A stretch of DNA of 64,000 nucleotides from an uncultured Eubacteriales bacterium (GTDB lineage: Bacteria; Bacillota; Clostridia; Monoglobales; Monoglobaceae). A program made the translations under genes and the position numbers. Of this stretch, positions 9,092 to 17,500 are shown piece after piece. Numbering within the stretch: position 1 is the stretch's first letter; each line of letters starts with the position of its first letter. The DNA is taken from contig URAN01000004.1 of the NCBI GenBank assembly GCA_900545865.1, forward strand, positions 1 through 64,000, in the 5' to 3' direction. Under the pieces are notes generated by a model, which did not search any database, was not told the DNA's origin, and saw only the letters and a list, made by a program, of their open reading frames with translations.

Positions 9092-9204
9092 ATTCCGCGT
9101 AATTTGTGCCGTATGTTCGTATATTGGGGACGTCGAGGTCGCAGATTGCCGGTGGCAATCGTTTTGCGATTTGACCGAGTCGGCAGACGAGAGCCGTCCC
9201 CTAC
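9092..9204 (+). repeat. Dispersed intergenic repeat R1, long copy
   Basis: The last 75 bases (9130-9204) match 12174-12248 with only two differences. The preceding 40 bases (TATTCCGCGT...) are recognisably related too. It contains a small hairpin, GATTGCC ggt GGCAATC. No coding capacity or transposase is seen. Confidence 0.8.
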
Positions 9205-9283
9205 AGAAAATAATGACATACGCAATGTTTTGTTGTAGGGGCGGGCGTCCCCGACCGCCCGTGAAATGTTCAACACATTTCGC

Positions 9284-9348
9284 AATTTTCCGCAAAATTT
9301 GTGCCGTATATTGGTGTGCTCGGGACGTCGAGGACGCCGTCCCCTACA
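9284..9348 (+). repeat. Dispersed intergenic repeat R1, short copy
   Basis: It shares the outer parts of R1 (TTGTGCCGTAT...GGGACGTCGAGG...CGTCCCCTAC) but lacks the inner hairpin segment. The same short form occurs inverted at 21097-21161. Confidence 0.7.
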
Positions 9349-9382
9349 GGGTTATTGCCATACATAACATCCGATAAATCGC

Positions 9383-9494
9383 CGCAATCAAAATCAAAAT
9401 AATTTTTCCATCGCCGCCGCGGTAGGCTCGGCGGAACAGGGGTCGGCGATTATTCAATAAAATTATTTTGATTTGCCCATTTCGCAATTTTCCG
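9383..9494. repeat. Hairpin/MITE-like repeat R2, copy 1
   Basis: Perfect 16-bp inverted arms AAATCAAAATAATTTT (9391-9406) and AAAATTATTTTGATTT (9459-9474) enclose a GC-richer 52-base centre. The flanking GCCGCAATCA and GCCCATTT also recur in copy 2 at 12.0 kb. This is typical of a small non-autonomous element or a palindromic intergenic repeat. Confidence 0.8.
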
Positions 9495-9508
9495 CAAAAT
9501 TAAAATTT

Positions 9509-10537
9509 TCACTCAAAATCATCATCAAGCATCATATCCAAAATATGCTCCTCGAGGTCGGAATAATCCGTCTTGCTCTCGGGCGCATAATTATTGAAAG
9601 GACTCGCTTTTGTCTTTGACGGCTTTTTATATGTATTATTTTTATGAAATTCTTCATCCGCCGCCCTGACATCCGCCTCGTTCGTATACCCGTTGGCAAC
9701 CCAGCTCTGCAAAAGCTTGTCCATATAGCTCCAGCTCAGCTTTCCCGTATATTCCACCGTTCGGTCGTACGCAAGAGATATAAGCTCGGTCGGAATCTTC
9801 ATCTCGCCCACCCAAAGCTTAATATACTTTTTCTCTGTGGCGGTAAGACCCCTGTTATGTATTCCCAGAATCTTGCGAACCTGCGTTTCGGCGCTGTCCG
9901 CCGCTTCAAGCTCGGATATATAAGCCTCTGCCGCCTCAAAGGTGTCGATTCCCTTTTCCGCCCAGTCAATCGCAACCGTCTCGAGATAACGCTTTGTCGT
10001 CTTTCCCTTTTTGGCGGCGTATGACAAAAGCATTGTTATAACCTCAACCGGCAAGCCGAGCCAATCGTTAAACGAAAACAACAGTTCCGTTTCCGTTTCG
10101 GTCAAGGCCTTGTTCAAAATCGTTTCCGCCTGATAAAACATTCCCGATATTTGTTTGTTCGCCTTTGCAACCGCCTCAATTTCGGATTGAGAATACGAAG
10201 GCCGCGTACTCTTTATCCGCGGTGCGCCCGCCGCTTTTCGCGGTCTGACCGAGTGCGGCTTTGCCGCCACGCCCGTCGAATCGGATTTATCATTCGGGAA
10301 CGTCAATTTGCCGCCGTCGTTTTTTTGTATCTCACCGCAGCTTATCCAATACTCGGTCACAAACTCAACCCTGCCGGGAGATATATCCAAAGCCTTTGCC
10401 GTATCCGCCGCGGACGGTGCCGCTCCGCTTTTTTCAAAGCAGTATTTCATATACAAATAAATCTGAATATATTCGGGTTTTGTAAACCTGACGTATTTTT
10501 CTATAAAATCAAAAGGCAATACAACCTTGTCATTCAT
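9509..10537 (-). CDS. DnaD-domain replication initiation protein
   Basis: A 342-residue protein related to DnaD/DnaB, which in Firmicutes remodel DNA and help load the helicase after DnaA. The N-terminal about 90 residues look like the winged-helix oligomerisation domain. Two DnaB_2-type helical domains follow: about 140-205 (with YLETVAIDWAEKGIDT, the YxxxIxxxW-type motif) and about 225-290 (with YMDKLLQSWVANGYT). The tail is acidic and low-complexity. It starts 25 bases after mnmE and is probably co-transcribed. Together with the helicase-loader gene and nearby dnaA it forms a replication-initiation neighbourhood. Confidence 0.9.
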   Translation of the reverse strand: MNDKVVLPFDFIEKYVRFTKPEYIQIYLYMKYCFEKSGAAPSAADTAKALDISPGRVEFVTEYWISCGEIQKNDGGKLTFPNDKSDSTGVAAKPHSVRPRKAAGAPRIKSTRPSYSQSEIEAVAKANKQISGMFYQAETILNKALTETETELLFSFNDWLGLPVEVITMLLSYAAKKGKTTKRYLETVAIDWAEKGIDTFEAAEAYISELEAADSAETQVRKILGIHNRGLTATEKKYIKLWVGEMKIPTELISLAYDRTVEYTGKLSWSYMDKLLQSWVANGYTNEADVRAADEEFHKNNTYKKPSKTKASPFNNYAPESKTDYSDLEEHILDMMLDDDFE

Positions 10538-10562
10538 CTTTTTATCACATCTCTTTTAAACT

Positions 10563-11960
10563 TTATTTCCCCACACAAAATCTCTCAAATACACTATCCA
10601 CAATTTCCTCTTGAACTGTCTCTCCGGTAATCTCGCCAAGAGCCGACATTGCGTCCTCCAAGTCCACAAAAGCCAGGTCAAACGGCATATTGTTACGTAT
10701 TCCGTCCATCGCGTGTCCGATTGCCGCGTCCGCACGCAAAACCGCGTCTTTTTGGCGTTCGTTGGCAAGGTATACCTCATCGAATTTCACCTTTCCGTGC
10801 GTAAACATATCGGATATAATCTTTTCGAGAACATCGATTCCCTCCGCCGCTTCGCCCTTCGGAGCTGATGTTTCAACCGCCGCGTCGGGGACAATCCCGA
10901 GTCTTTTCGCCGCGGCATCGGTATCGAGTGCCGTTCCTTTGTCTTTTTTATTCAAAATAAGGATACACTTTTTATTCCTGACTGCCGTCGCAATCGCAAT
11001 ATCTTCATCCGTTATCTCTTGTGATGAATCTACGACAAACAATACCAAATCGGCAAGCTCAATATTTTTTTGCGAACGCTCTATGCCTATGCGCTCAACT
11101 TCGTCCGCCGAATCTCTGATGCCTGCCGTATCAATAAGCCGCAGGGCAATACCGCCCACGCTTATCAATTCTTCTATTGTATCACGGGTTGTCCCCGGTA
11201 TGTCGGTGACGATTGCACGTTCAAATTTTAAAAGCGCGTTCAAAATCGAGGACTTTCCCACATTCGGCTTGCCTACTATTGCCGTTCTCACGCCGTCACG
11301 CATAACGCGACCCGTATCGAATCCGTCGGCAAGAGCTTTCAGCTCGGTATGAATATCCGAAAGTCCGCTCATTGCCTCATCGGGTTCGGGCGCATCAACC
11401 TCTTCGGGATAGTCCGCCGCCGCCGAAATGTGACTTGCAAGAGCAAGAACTCTTTCGCGTATTCCGTTTATCTTTTCGGCGATACCGCCGCAGAGCGACA
11501 TCGCCGCGTTATGCAGTCCTGCCTCAGACGTTGAATCCATCAAGTCCATAACTGCCTCTGCACCGCACAAATCCGTCTTTCCGTTGATAAACGCACGCCG
11601 CGTAAATTCGCCCGGTTCGGCAAGCCTTGCGCCGCATTTAAAAAGCGCGTCAAGGGTCTTGTCCGCCGCAAGATAGCCGCCGTGACAGTTTATCTCGACA
11701 ACATCCTCACCCGTATAGGTTTTTGGCGCGCGCATAACAACCGCAAGGGTTCTGTCTATCACATATCCGCCGTCGGACGGCTCTTGAATCCGACAAAGCG
11801 TAAGCTTTCTGTCCTCGCACTTTCCAAGAGGAATCTTTCCGAGAGGAAATACGATTTTTGACGCAATCTCAATCGCGTGCGTTCCGCTTATGCGAATAAT
11901 GGCGATTCCGCCCGCACCTCTCGGGGTGGCAATCGCCGCTATTGTATCATTCAGTTTCAT
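10563..11960 (-). CDS. mnmE: tRNA modification GTPase MnmE
   Basis: A 465-residue GTPase that with MnmG makes the (carboxymethyl)aminomethyl modification on wobble uridine of certain tRNAs. The N-terminal folate-binding TrmE domain begins IAAIATPRGAGGIAIIRISG. The inserted G domain carries GKPNVGKSSILN, the DxxG of IDTAG and NKKD. The protein ends in the catalytic C-V-G-K motif (FCVGK). The start is ATG 11960 with AAGGGG seven bases upstream. Its usual partner mnmG is absent from the window, and in many Firmicutes mnmE lies on the other side of the origin, so the local order is rearranged. Confidence 0.96.
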   Translation of the reverse strand: MKLNDTIAAIATPRGAGGIAIIRISGTHAIEIASKIVFPLGKIPLGKCEDRKLTLCRIQEPSDGGYVIDRTLAVVMRAPKTYTGEDVVEINCHGGYLAADKTLDALFKCGARLAEPGEFTRRAFINGKTDLCGAEAVMDLMDSTSEAGLHNAAMSLCGGIAEKINGIRERVLALASHISAAADYPEEVDAPEPDEAMSGLSDIHTELKALADGFDTGRVMRDGVRTAIVGKPNVGKSSILNALLKFERAIVTDIPGTTRDTIEELISVGGIALRLIDTAGIRDSADEVERIGIERSQKNIELADLVLFVVDSSQEITDEDIAIATAVRNKKCILILNKKDKGTALDTDAAAKRLGIVPDAAVETSAPKGEAAEGIDVLEKIISDMFTHGKVKFDEVYLANERQKDAVLRADAAIGHAMDGIRNNMPFDLAFVDLEDAMSALGEITGETVQEEIVDSVFERFCVGK

Positions 11961-12022
11961 AATCAATCCCCTTTGTTAAAATAATAGGGTTATTCCGTAT
12001 AATCCGTTAAATATTATGTATG

Positions 12023-12130
12023 CCGCAATCAAAATCAAAATAATTTTTACATTACCGTCCGGGAGCGGCAGACGGAACCGGGCAACGGGCGATTAATTCA
12101 ATAAAATTATTTTGATTTACCCATTTTGCG
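12023..12130. repeat. Hairpin/MITE-like repeat R2, copy 2
   Basis: The same 16-bp perfect arms as copy 1 lie at 12032-12047 and 12103-12118. The centre has diverged in sequence but keeps its GC-rich character and the GATTA(A)TTCAAT junction before the right arm. Confidence 0.8.
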
Positions 12131-12132
12131 AT

Positions 12133-12248
12133 TATTCCACGTGGTTCGTGCCATTTGTTCGTGTATTCGTGGAACGTCGAGGTCGCAGATTGCCTGTGGC
12201 AATCGTTTTGCGATTTGACCGAGTCGGCAGACGAGAGCCATCCCCTAC
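12133..12248 (+). repeat. Dispersed intergenic repeat R1, long copy 2
   Basis: Near-identical over 75 bases (12174-12248) to the 9.1-kb copy. The upstream arm, TATTCCACGTGGTTCGTGCC, matches the inverted copy at 21.1 kb even better. Confidence 0.8.
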
Positions 12249-12357
12249 GGGATTGTGGCGTACATTTCGTTAGGCTATTCCACCCTTTTTAGTCTTCCCC
12301 TCAAGGGGAAGACTTGCGGAACTGTTTGGAACCGTTCCACACAATTTGTAATATACA

Positions 12358-13674
12358 TTAATTCTTTCGGATATTGTTCACCAAATCTTCAAGCTTTTCG
12401 GCAAGCTCTCTGTCGCCGCTCAAATTCGCCTTGACTTTTTTAACCGCATTCATAACCGTTGAATGGTCACGATTAAACTCCTCACCTATCCTCGGATATG
12501 ATTCGTTCAAAACCTCACGCGCAAGATACATCGCGATATGCCGCGGATATGCGACATCGTTCGACCGCTTTTTGGTGATAAGCGAGCCTTGCGGAAGGTG
12601 ATAATACTTTTCGACCTCATCAATTATGACCGATATTGTGATGTTGCGTTTCGGCAGGGTCGAAATAATCTCTTTCAGTGCCTTTTGCGCAAGCTCAATC
12701 GAAATCGTGTTTGTTCTCTCTATCCCGGCATATGCCAAAATACGCTTTACCGCGCCCTCTAAATCACGAACATTCGAACGAATGTTGTTTGCGACATACT
12801 CGATTATTTCTTCGTCAAACGTAAAATATTCTTCCTCAATCTTGGCGCGCAGAATGGCAAGACGCGTTTCGTAATCGGGCGGCTGTACATCAGCCAAAAG
12901 ACCCATTGAGAACCTGCCTTTTATCCTGTCGGTCAAATGCGGCGTTTCGGACGGAAGTCTGTCCGATGTCAGAACAATCTGGTTGCCCGCATCATATATC
13001 GCGTTGAACGTGTGAAAGAATTCCTCTTGCGTTACCTCTTTTGTCGCGAGGAACTGTACATCATCGACCAAAAGCAGGTCAACCGTTCTGTACTTGCGGC
13101 GAAATTCCTGGTTGCTCTTTTCGCGGATAGCCGTTACAAGCTCGTATGTAAACTTTTCGCTCGTTGTATAAAGGACTTTTCTCTCGGGGTGAAGCTGATG
13201 AAACTTATTTCCGATTGCCTGAAGGAGATGCGTCTTTCCCAGACCGCTTCCGCCATAGAGAAAGAGCGGATTATACTTTCGCCCGGGCGATTCGGCAACG
13301 CCGAGAGCCGCCGCGTATGCAAGATTGTTATTTCCGCCGACAACAAAATTTTCGAACGAATATCTCGGGTTCAGGCTGCTCGCCGTGTCCTCCGGCGAAA
13401 ACTCGCCCTCTGTCTTTGCCGCGGCATTCTCGTTTACCACAACATTAATCTCAAAGGTGCGCCCCGTTTCAAGCTCGATACAACTCTCTATCATCGAGCG
13501 GAATTTTGTCATAAGCATCTGTTTGTTAAGGCTGTTACCGACGGATAAAACAAGCTCGTTTCCTCTTATCTCAATCGGTTCTGCCGATTTTATCCACGTT
13601 TCGAACGAAACGGCGGATATTTCCTCTGCCATCTGACGCAGGACGCTGTCCCATATCTCATTTAAATCATTCAA
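12358..13674 (-). CDS. dnaA: Chromosomal replication initiator DnaA
   Basis: A 438-residue AAA+ initiator that binds DnaA boxes and opens the origin. Domain I is at the N-terminus (NDLNEIWDSVLRQM...FETWIK). The AAA+ domain has Walker A GGSGLGKTHLLQAIGN and Walker B LLLVDDVQF. C-terminal domain IV carries the box-recognition signature RDHSTVMNAVKK. The start is a TTG at 13674: GGAGG (13683-13687 on the complementary strand) is eight bases upstream, and this gives normal length. In-frame codons further upstream would add about 40 atypical residues. It is not followed by dnaN or recF; an intergenic repeat block and then mnmE come next. Confidence 0.96.
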   Translation of the reverse strand: MNDLNEIWDSVLRQMAEEISAVSFETWIKSAEPIEIRGNELVLSVGNSLNKQMLMTKFRSMIESCIELETGRTFEINVVVNENAAAKTEGEFSPEDTASSLNPRYSFENFVVGGNNNLAYAAALGVAESPGRKYNPLFLYGGSGLGKTHLLQAIGNKFHQLHPERKVLYTTSEKFTYELVTAIREKSNQEFRRKYRTVDLLLVDDVQFLATKEVTQEEFFHTFNAIYDAGNQIVLTSDRLPSETPHLTDRIKGRFSMGLLADVQPPDYETRLAILRAKIEEEYFTFDEEIIEYVANNIRSNVRDLEGAVKRILAYAGIERTNTISIELAQKALKEIISTLPKRNITISVIIDEVEKYYHLPQGSLITKKRSNDVAYPRHIAMYLAREVLNESYPRIGEEFNRDHSTVMNAVKKVKANLSGDRELAEKLEDLVNNIRKN

Positions 13675-13796
13675 TTCCCAAACCTCCGGTAATGTCAAAT
13701 ACACGTGCCTTCCCCAACACTCGTTCATTTTGGACACGCTTAATTTCTCAATATATATGCCAATACATTTATCCCTGTAATATACCTGTAACAATT

Positions 13797-13825
13797 ATAA
13801 TATCAGAAAACTCAAAATAATTCAA
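13797..13825 (-). promoter_or_regulatory. dnaA promoter
   Basis: Minus-strand TTGAAT (13825-13820) and TATTAT (13802-13797), spacer 17, about 120 bases upstream of the TTG start. Confidence 0.5.
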
Positions 13826-14036
13826 CACCTAATTTTATAGATTTTTTGACAAAAATTTTAAAAAAATTTGTACTTATACTAAATATAGTTGAACACGCCC
13901 GTATAAGCAACAACATCTATGTATTTTGATATAAAAAAATTTTTTAAAATTTTTTGTTATACGCCAATGATTTGTATGTAATCTTTATCTTAAAACTTAC
14001 CTGATTCAAAAACCACGTTATTTTATGCCGTTGTAC

Positions 14037-14065
14037 TTGCTTTTTTAAGATTTTTCTGTTATACT
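14037..14065 (+). promoter_or_regulatory. Promoter of the hicB-like gene
   Basis: TTGCTT (14037-14042) and TATACT (14060-14065) with a 17-base spacer, followed by CAGGAGG at 14101-14107. Confidence 0.6.
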
Positions 14066-14116
14066 GTGGTTGAAAGATTAAATTTGCCGTATAATAAAAT
14101 CAGGAGGTATGCTATC

Positions 14117-14335
14117 TTGGAATATGTAATTAATCTGACTTGGGACGAAGATGCAGGCGTGTGGATTGCCACAAGCGAAAGCATTCCCGGTCTTGTTCTT
14201 GAATCAGGGTCGTTTGACGCTCTGCTTGAACGCATTCGTATTGCCGTGCCCGAGCTGTTGGCTCTGAATAACCCCGAAAAAAAATCTTATATTTTATCAT
14301 TTGTATCGAATCGCCATGAAAGGATTGCTCTTTAA
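14117..14335 (+). CDS. DUF1902 / HicB-like antitoxin
   Basis: A 72-residue protein whose core (VINLTWDEDAGVWIATSESI PGLVLESGSFDALLERI, split here by a space) matches the DUF1902 group of HicB-like antitoxins. In type II systems these bind a HicA mRNA interferase and repress the operon. The start is the TTG at 14117, with GGAGG nine bases upstream; an ATG-led frame from 14066 would start before any RBS. The stop overlaps the next ATG (TAATG), as expected for a hicBA pair. The toxin gene that follows is broken, so this is an orphan antitoxin. Confidence 0.82.
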   Translation: MEYVINLTWDEDAGVWIATSESIPGLVLESGSFDALLERIRIAVPELLALNNPEKKSYILSFVSNRHERIAL

Positions 14336-14429
14336 TGGCTGAATATGAAAAAAGGTTCGTGACATTTTCCGCAAAAATTAAATCTCGCCAATTTTAAAAC
14401 AAAGCGGAATTGATTATCGATTCAGATAG
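14335..14429 (+). pseudogene. Remnant of a HicA toxin gene
   Basis: The ATG at 14335 overlaps the antitoxin stop. The frame MAEYEKRFVTFSAKIKSRQF then ends at 14397. One frame over, 14391-14429 continues as ILKQSGIDYRFR and stops at TAG. Together these look like a HicA protein whose middle (the segment with the catalytic histidine) is deleted and whose end is frameshifted. HicA is normally about 60-85 residues; only its beginning and end can be recognised here. It should be inactive. Confidence 0.7.
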
Positions 14430-14441
14430 CTTTTCCGTATC

Positions 14442-14465
14442 GCCGCCCGATTGGGCGGCATTTTT
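14442..14465 (+). terminator. Terminator of the hicBA remnant
   Basis: Hairpin GCCGCCC / GGGCGGC followed by ATTTTTAATAATATTTTTT on the plus strand. Confidence 0.8.
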
Positions 14466-14524
14466 AATAATATTTTTTATCTTCATGTTTATACGGATAA
14501 CCGCATAATTACAATGACAAATCA

Positions 14525-14567
14525 AAAGACGGGCAATCGCCCGTGATTCGGGATATTGCCTGTCTTT
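14525..14567 (-). terminator. Terminator of the MMPL-GLUG operon
   Basis: On the minus strand, AAAGACAGGCAAT pairs with ATTGCCCGTCTTT (one mismatch) and is followed by TGATTTG. It lies 13 bases after the stop of the GLUG protein gene. Confidence 0.65.
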
Positions 14568-14579
14568 AAATTTATTCAT

Positions 14580-17500
14580 TTATTTTGTCCGCCCCACGGC
14601 ATTTTTGCGTTTCTTTATAAATGCTTTTATTCTGCGTCTGAAAATTATTATTGCAACAGCCGCAAGCACAAGCGCAATACCGCCGAATATAAGCGGCAGG
14701 CGCGACTGCGGCGAATACAGAACGCAAAACGTGTTATCCGTTCCCGTCATTTCGAGCTTGATATACTTTCCGCGCTCGCTTGATGAAACTTCTTTCCACG
14801 AACCGTCACCCTCTTTGTGCCACACGGTCGCGCTGCGTTTGTCTTTGTTGATAAGCCTTATCGGAACGATTGACGTTCCGCTTACATTGCTGCCGCTGAG
14901 GCTTATTTTATATACCCGTGTATATTCGTCACGCTTTGGCTCAACCGCCGGCGTTTCGGGGGATTGGTCTATCGTCAGCGCCGCCCTGTCATCAAACTTG
15001 CCTTCGGCAAGTCCGAGTGCAAGCTCGCCATCATCGTCTTTCTCTTTTGATTCGAGAGTTGTTATCCACGGCTTATACTCCGCGTTAAGTTCAACATCGC
15101 GCATAACCGTTTCATCGGGGAAATCGGGCCATACCCCATATCCGTCATCTTTTGACGGAATATCCGGCAAACGTATATCCGAAACGCTTGTTTTATACTC
15201 AACCTCTGTTTCTTTTAAAACCGTTCCGTCCGCAACAAACTTAATCTTAAAGCTTATAAACCGTTTGGGAATACCGCTTATATTGACAAGTTCGTCATAT
15301 GTTATCGGTTCGGCGTGACCCGAATAGCTTATGCCGTCAATGCCGCCAACGCTGTCCGCAACATATCTGTTTCTGCCTATTGCCGAAAGGTCTGAATTTT
15401 CGCCGCATACCGCACCGATTTTTTCGTCACCGCTGACTGTGCCGATTGAATACGATTTTGTAAGAGTTCCGGCACGGCCGACAATGCCGCCGACAGCGGT
15501 CTTGCCCTTTGCCGAACCTTTTGAAAAGCATCCGCGCACCGATGAATTGTTATACCCGGCAACACCGCCGACATAGTTTCCGTCCGTGCTTTCGACCTCT
15601 GAATAGCTTTCGCACGCCTGAACCGTCCCCAAATCAATTCTTCCGCACACGCCGCCGATGTCGTCCTTTTTGCCGATGACCTTTCCGTCATTGACGCACC
15701 TGTACAATACCGCCTTTGACTTATAGGTAAAGTTAATCGTACTCGGTCGTTCTATATCTGTTTCGGGGTCGGCGGAATATTCAATCGCCATCACGCCGCA
15801 GATTCCGCCCGTGTTGCGGTCCGCCTCTATTTTTGCGTGATTCAAACAGCTGTCGATTTTGCCCTGTTTTGTATTTTTTATATCTTCTTCGGACACATCA
15901 TCGACATAATCCGATATGATATTCTTGCTGTCCGACCTGTCGGTCTTGTCTTTTATCTCGTCCGCCTCGTCAGAGAGAATGTTCATAATGACGTTCATTT
16001 GGTCATTAATTTCTCTGAGCCGTGCCGTAAGCTTTTCGCCCGAGCTTTTGAACGTCTGTTCTATATCCGAAACTCCGTTCGAAACATCGCTGAGCGAATC
16101 AAAGAGCTTTTGTGTTGACAGCTTATAATCATCGTTCAGCTTGACAAAATTGACCGAACCGGCATCGGTTATTATCCTTATCGACTTTTCGAGCATTCCC
16201 GAAATATCGCCGAGCATATCCGACACCTCGCTGAGCTTATCCGAGCCTTCTTTCATCTTGTCACATATCTTTTCTATATCCGCCGTTGTGTTGTCGGCGT
16301 ATTCTTTGAGAACGTCATAACCTATATCAAGCGCACCCGACAAACCCGTCATTGCCGAGCTCAACTTTGACATTCCCGTCTGAAGCGAATCGCTCATCTT
16401 TTCGAGCTGGTCGCCGGCACGGCGCACCGCGTCAAAATCTATTGTTGAGTTCTTTAATATCGTGTCGAGTGATGTCACAACTGTCACAAGAGCCTTTCCG
16501 CGCTCAACCAACGCATTGCTAAGCTCACCCGTTGCTTTTTTAATTCTGTCGAGTTTATCGCGGCTTATGCCCGGTTCGGATAAAATATCTTGGATTTTAT
16601 CCACTGCCTCTTGCATCTTTTTGTTTTCGTCCGACATCTTTTGAACGGCGCTTAAAATATCTTTAAACGCCTGTGAGATCTTTTCCGAATCGTTTAACAC
16701 TATCGCGCCGCGGAGGTTATACACCGCGTTTGACGCATACGCCGCCGCCTTTCTGAACGAACGCGCCGCCGCGGCCATTTCATCAAGTGATTTTTGAAGG
16801 CGGGTGTTCGCCGATTCCAAATCGGGCGTTGTCGGATTTATCATATCTATCGCTTCGCCGAATATATCAATTGCCTCGGTCAGCTTATCCGTCATTTCTT
16901 GGGTCTTATCAAGCGCGTCCGCAAAGCCGTCCGCCGCTTCGGTCAAAATTGCCGCTTTGGCATTTACCTCGTCAATATTGTCATTGATAAAATCCCTGAT
17001 GTCATTCTCAAAATATCCGCTTACGCTGTCCGAAAGCTCTTTCGCGCTGTCGCGAACCGCATCGGTATCTTTTGTCAAATCCTTAAAACGCGCGGATATA
17101 TCATCGGATGACCCGTCAATATCGCCTGCCATATTATTTATCAGGGTATGCAGCTTGTTCACCTCATCGGTCAGCGAGTCAATGCTGTGACCGCTGACGG
17201 ATAAAATCATATACGGCTCCGATTGACCGCATATGCCGCCGACATCCTTTCTGCCGTGTACATCGGCATAGTTCTCGCATCCGATTATATATCCCGACTG
17301 TCTGCCGACAATGCCGCCGACGTTATATCCCATATGCTGATACCCGATTGCGCCGCGGTTATCCGAACCTTGAATTATTCCGTCCGAATATCCGCATATA
17401 CCACCCGTATCGCTGTATGACGGAAAGATTCCCTCTTCGTCCTTTTTGTTATTCTTATTATCATTCTCGGAATTTTGCAGCTTTTCTATCGCAGTCCCCA

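Larger units (their letters stand above)
9040..9508. repeat. Intergenic region filled with dispersed repeats
   Basis: No gene is seen. It holds a long copy of a GTCGAGG...CCCCTAC repeat (about 9092-9204, plus), a related inverted GTAGGGG...CCGCCC end (about 9232-9262), a short copy (about 9284-9348) and a hairpin element with 16-bp perfect arms (9391-9406 / 9459-9474). All have relatives at 12.0-12.25 kb, and some at 21.0-21.2 kb. Reading frames across it are low-complexity repeat translations. Confidence 0.8.
11961..12357. repeat. Repeat-filled dnaA-mnmE intergenic region
   Basis: No gene is seen. It holds R2 copy 2 (12023-12130), R1 long copy 2 (12133-12248) and a 10-bp-arm palindrome AGTCTTCCCC tcaa GGGGAAGACT (12291-12314). 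The palindrome lies about 45 bases after the dnaA stop but has no U-run, so it is a poor terminator candidate. Confidence 0.75.
13675..14116. other. AT-rich divergent region upstream of dnaA
   Basis: It holds a dnaA promoter and the promoter of the divergent hicB-like gene, plus T/A-rich stretches around 13840-13960. I searched it by eye for TTATNCACA-type DnaA boxes and saw no cluster, so I do not call an origin here. Confidence 0.6.

Noticed and set aside
12291..12314. dnaA terminator
   Set aside because: The palindrome is strong but has no U-run in the dnaA direction; it may be part of the repeat block.
9040..12357. CRISPR array suggested by repeated intergenic sequence
   Set aside because: Repeats are few, unequal in spacing, in mixed orientation and without uniform spacers; no cas gene is present.
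13675..14116. Chromosomal origin beside dnaA
   Set aside because: AT-rich stretches are present, but no cluster of TTATNCACA-type boxes was seen and dnaN is not adjacent.
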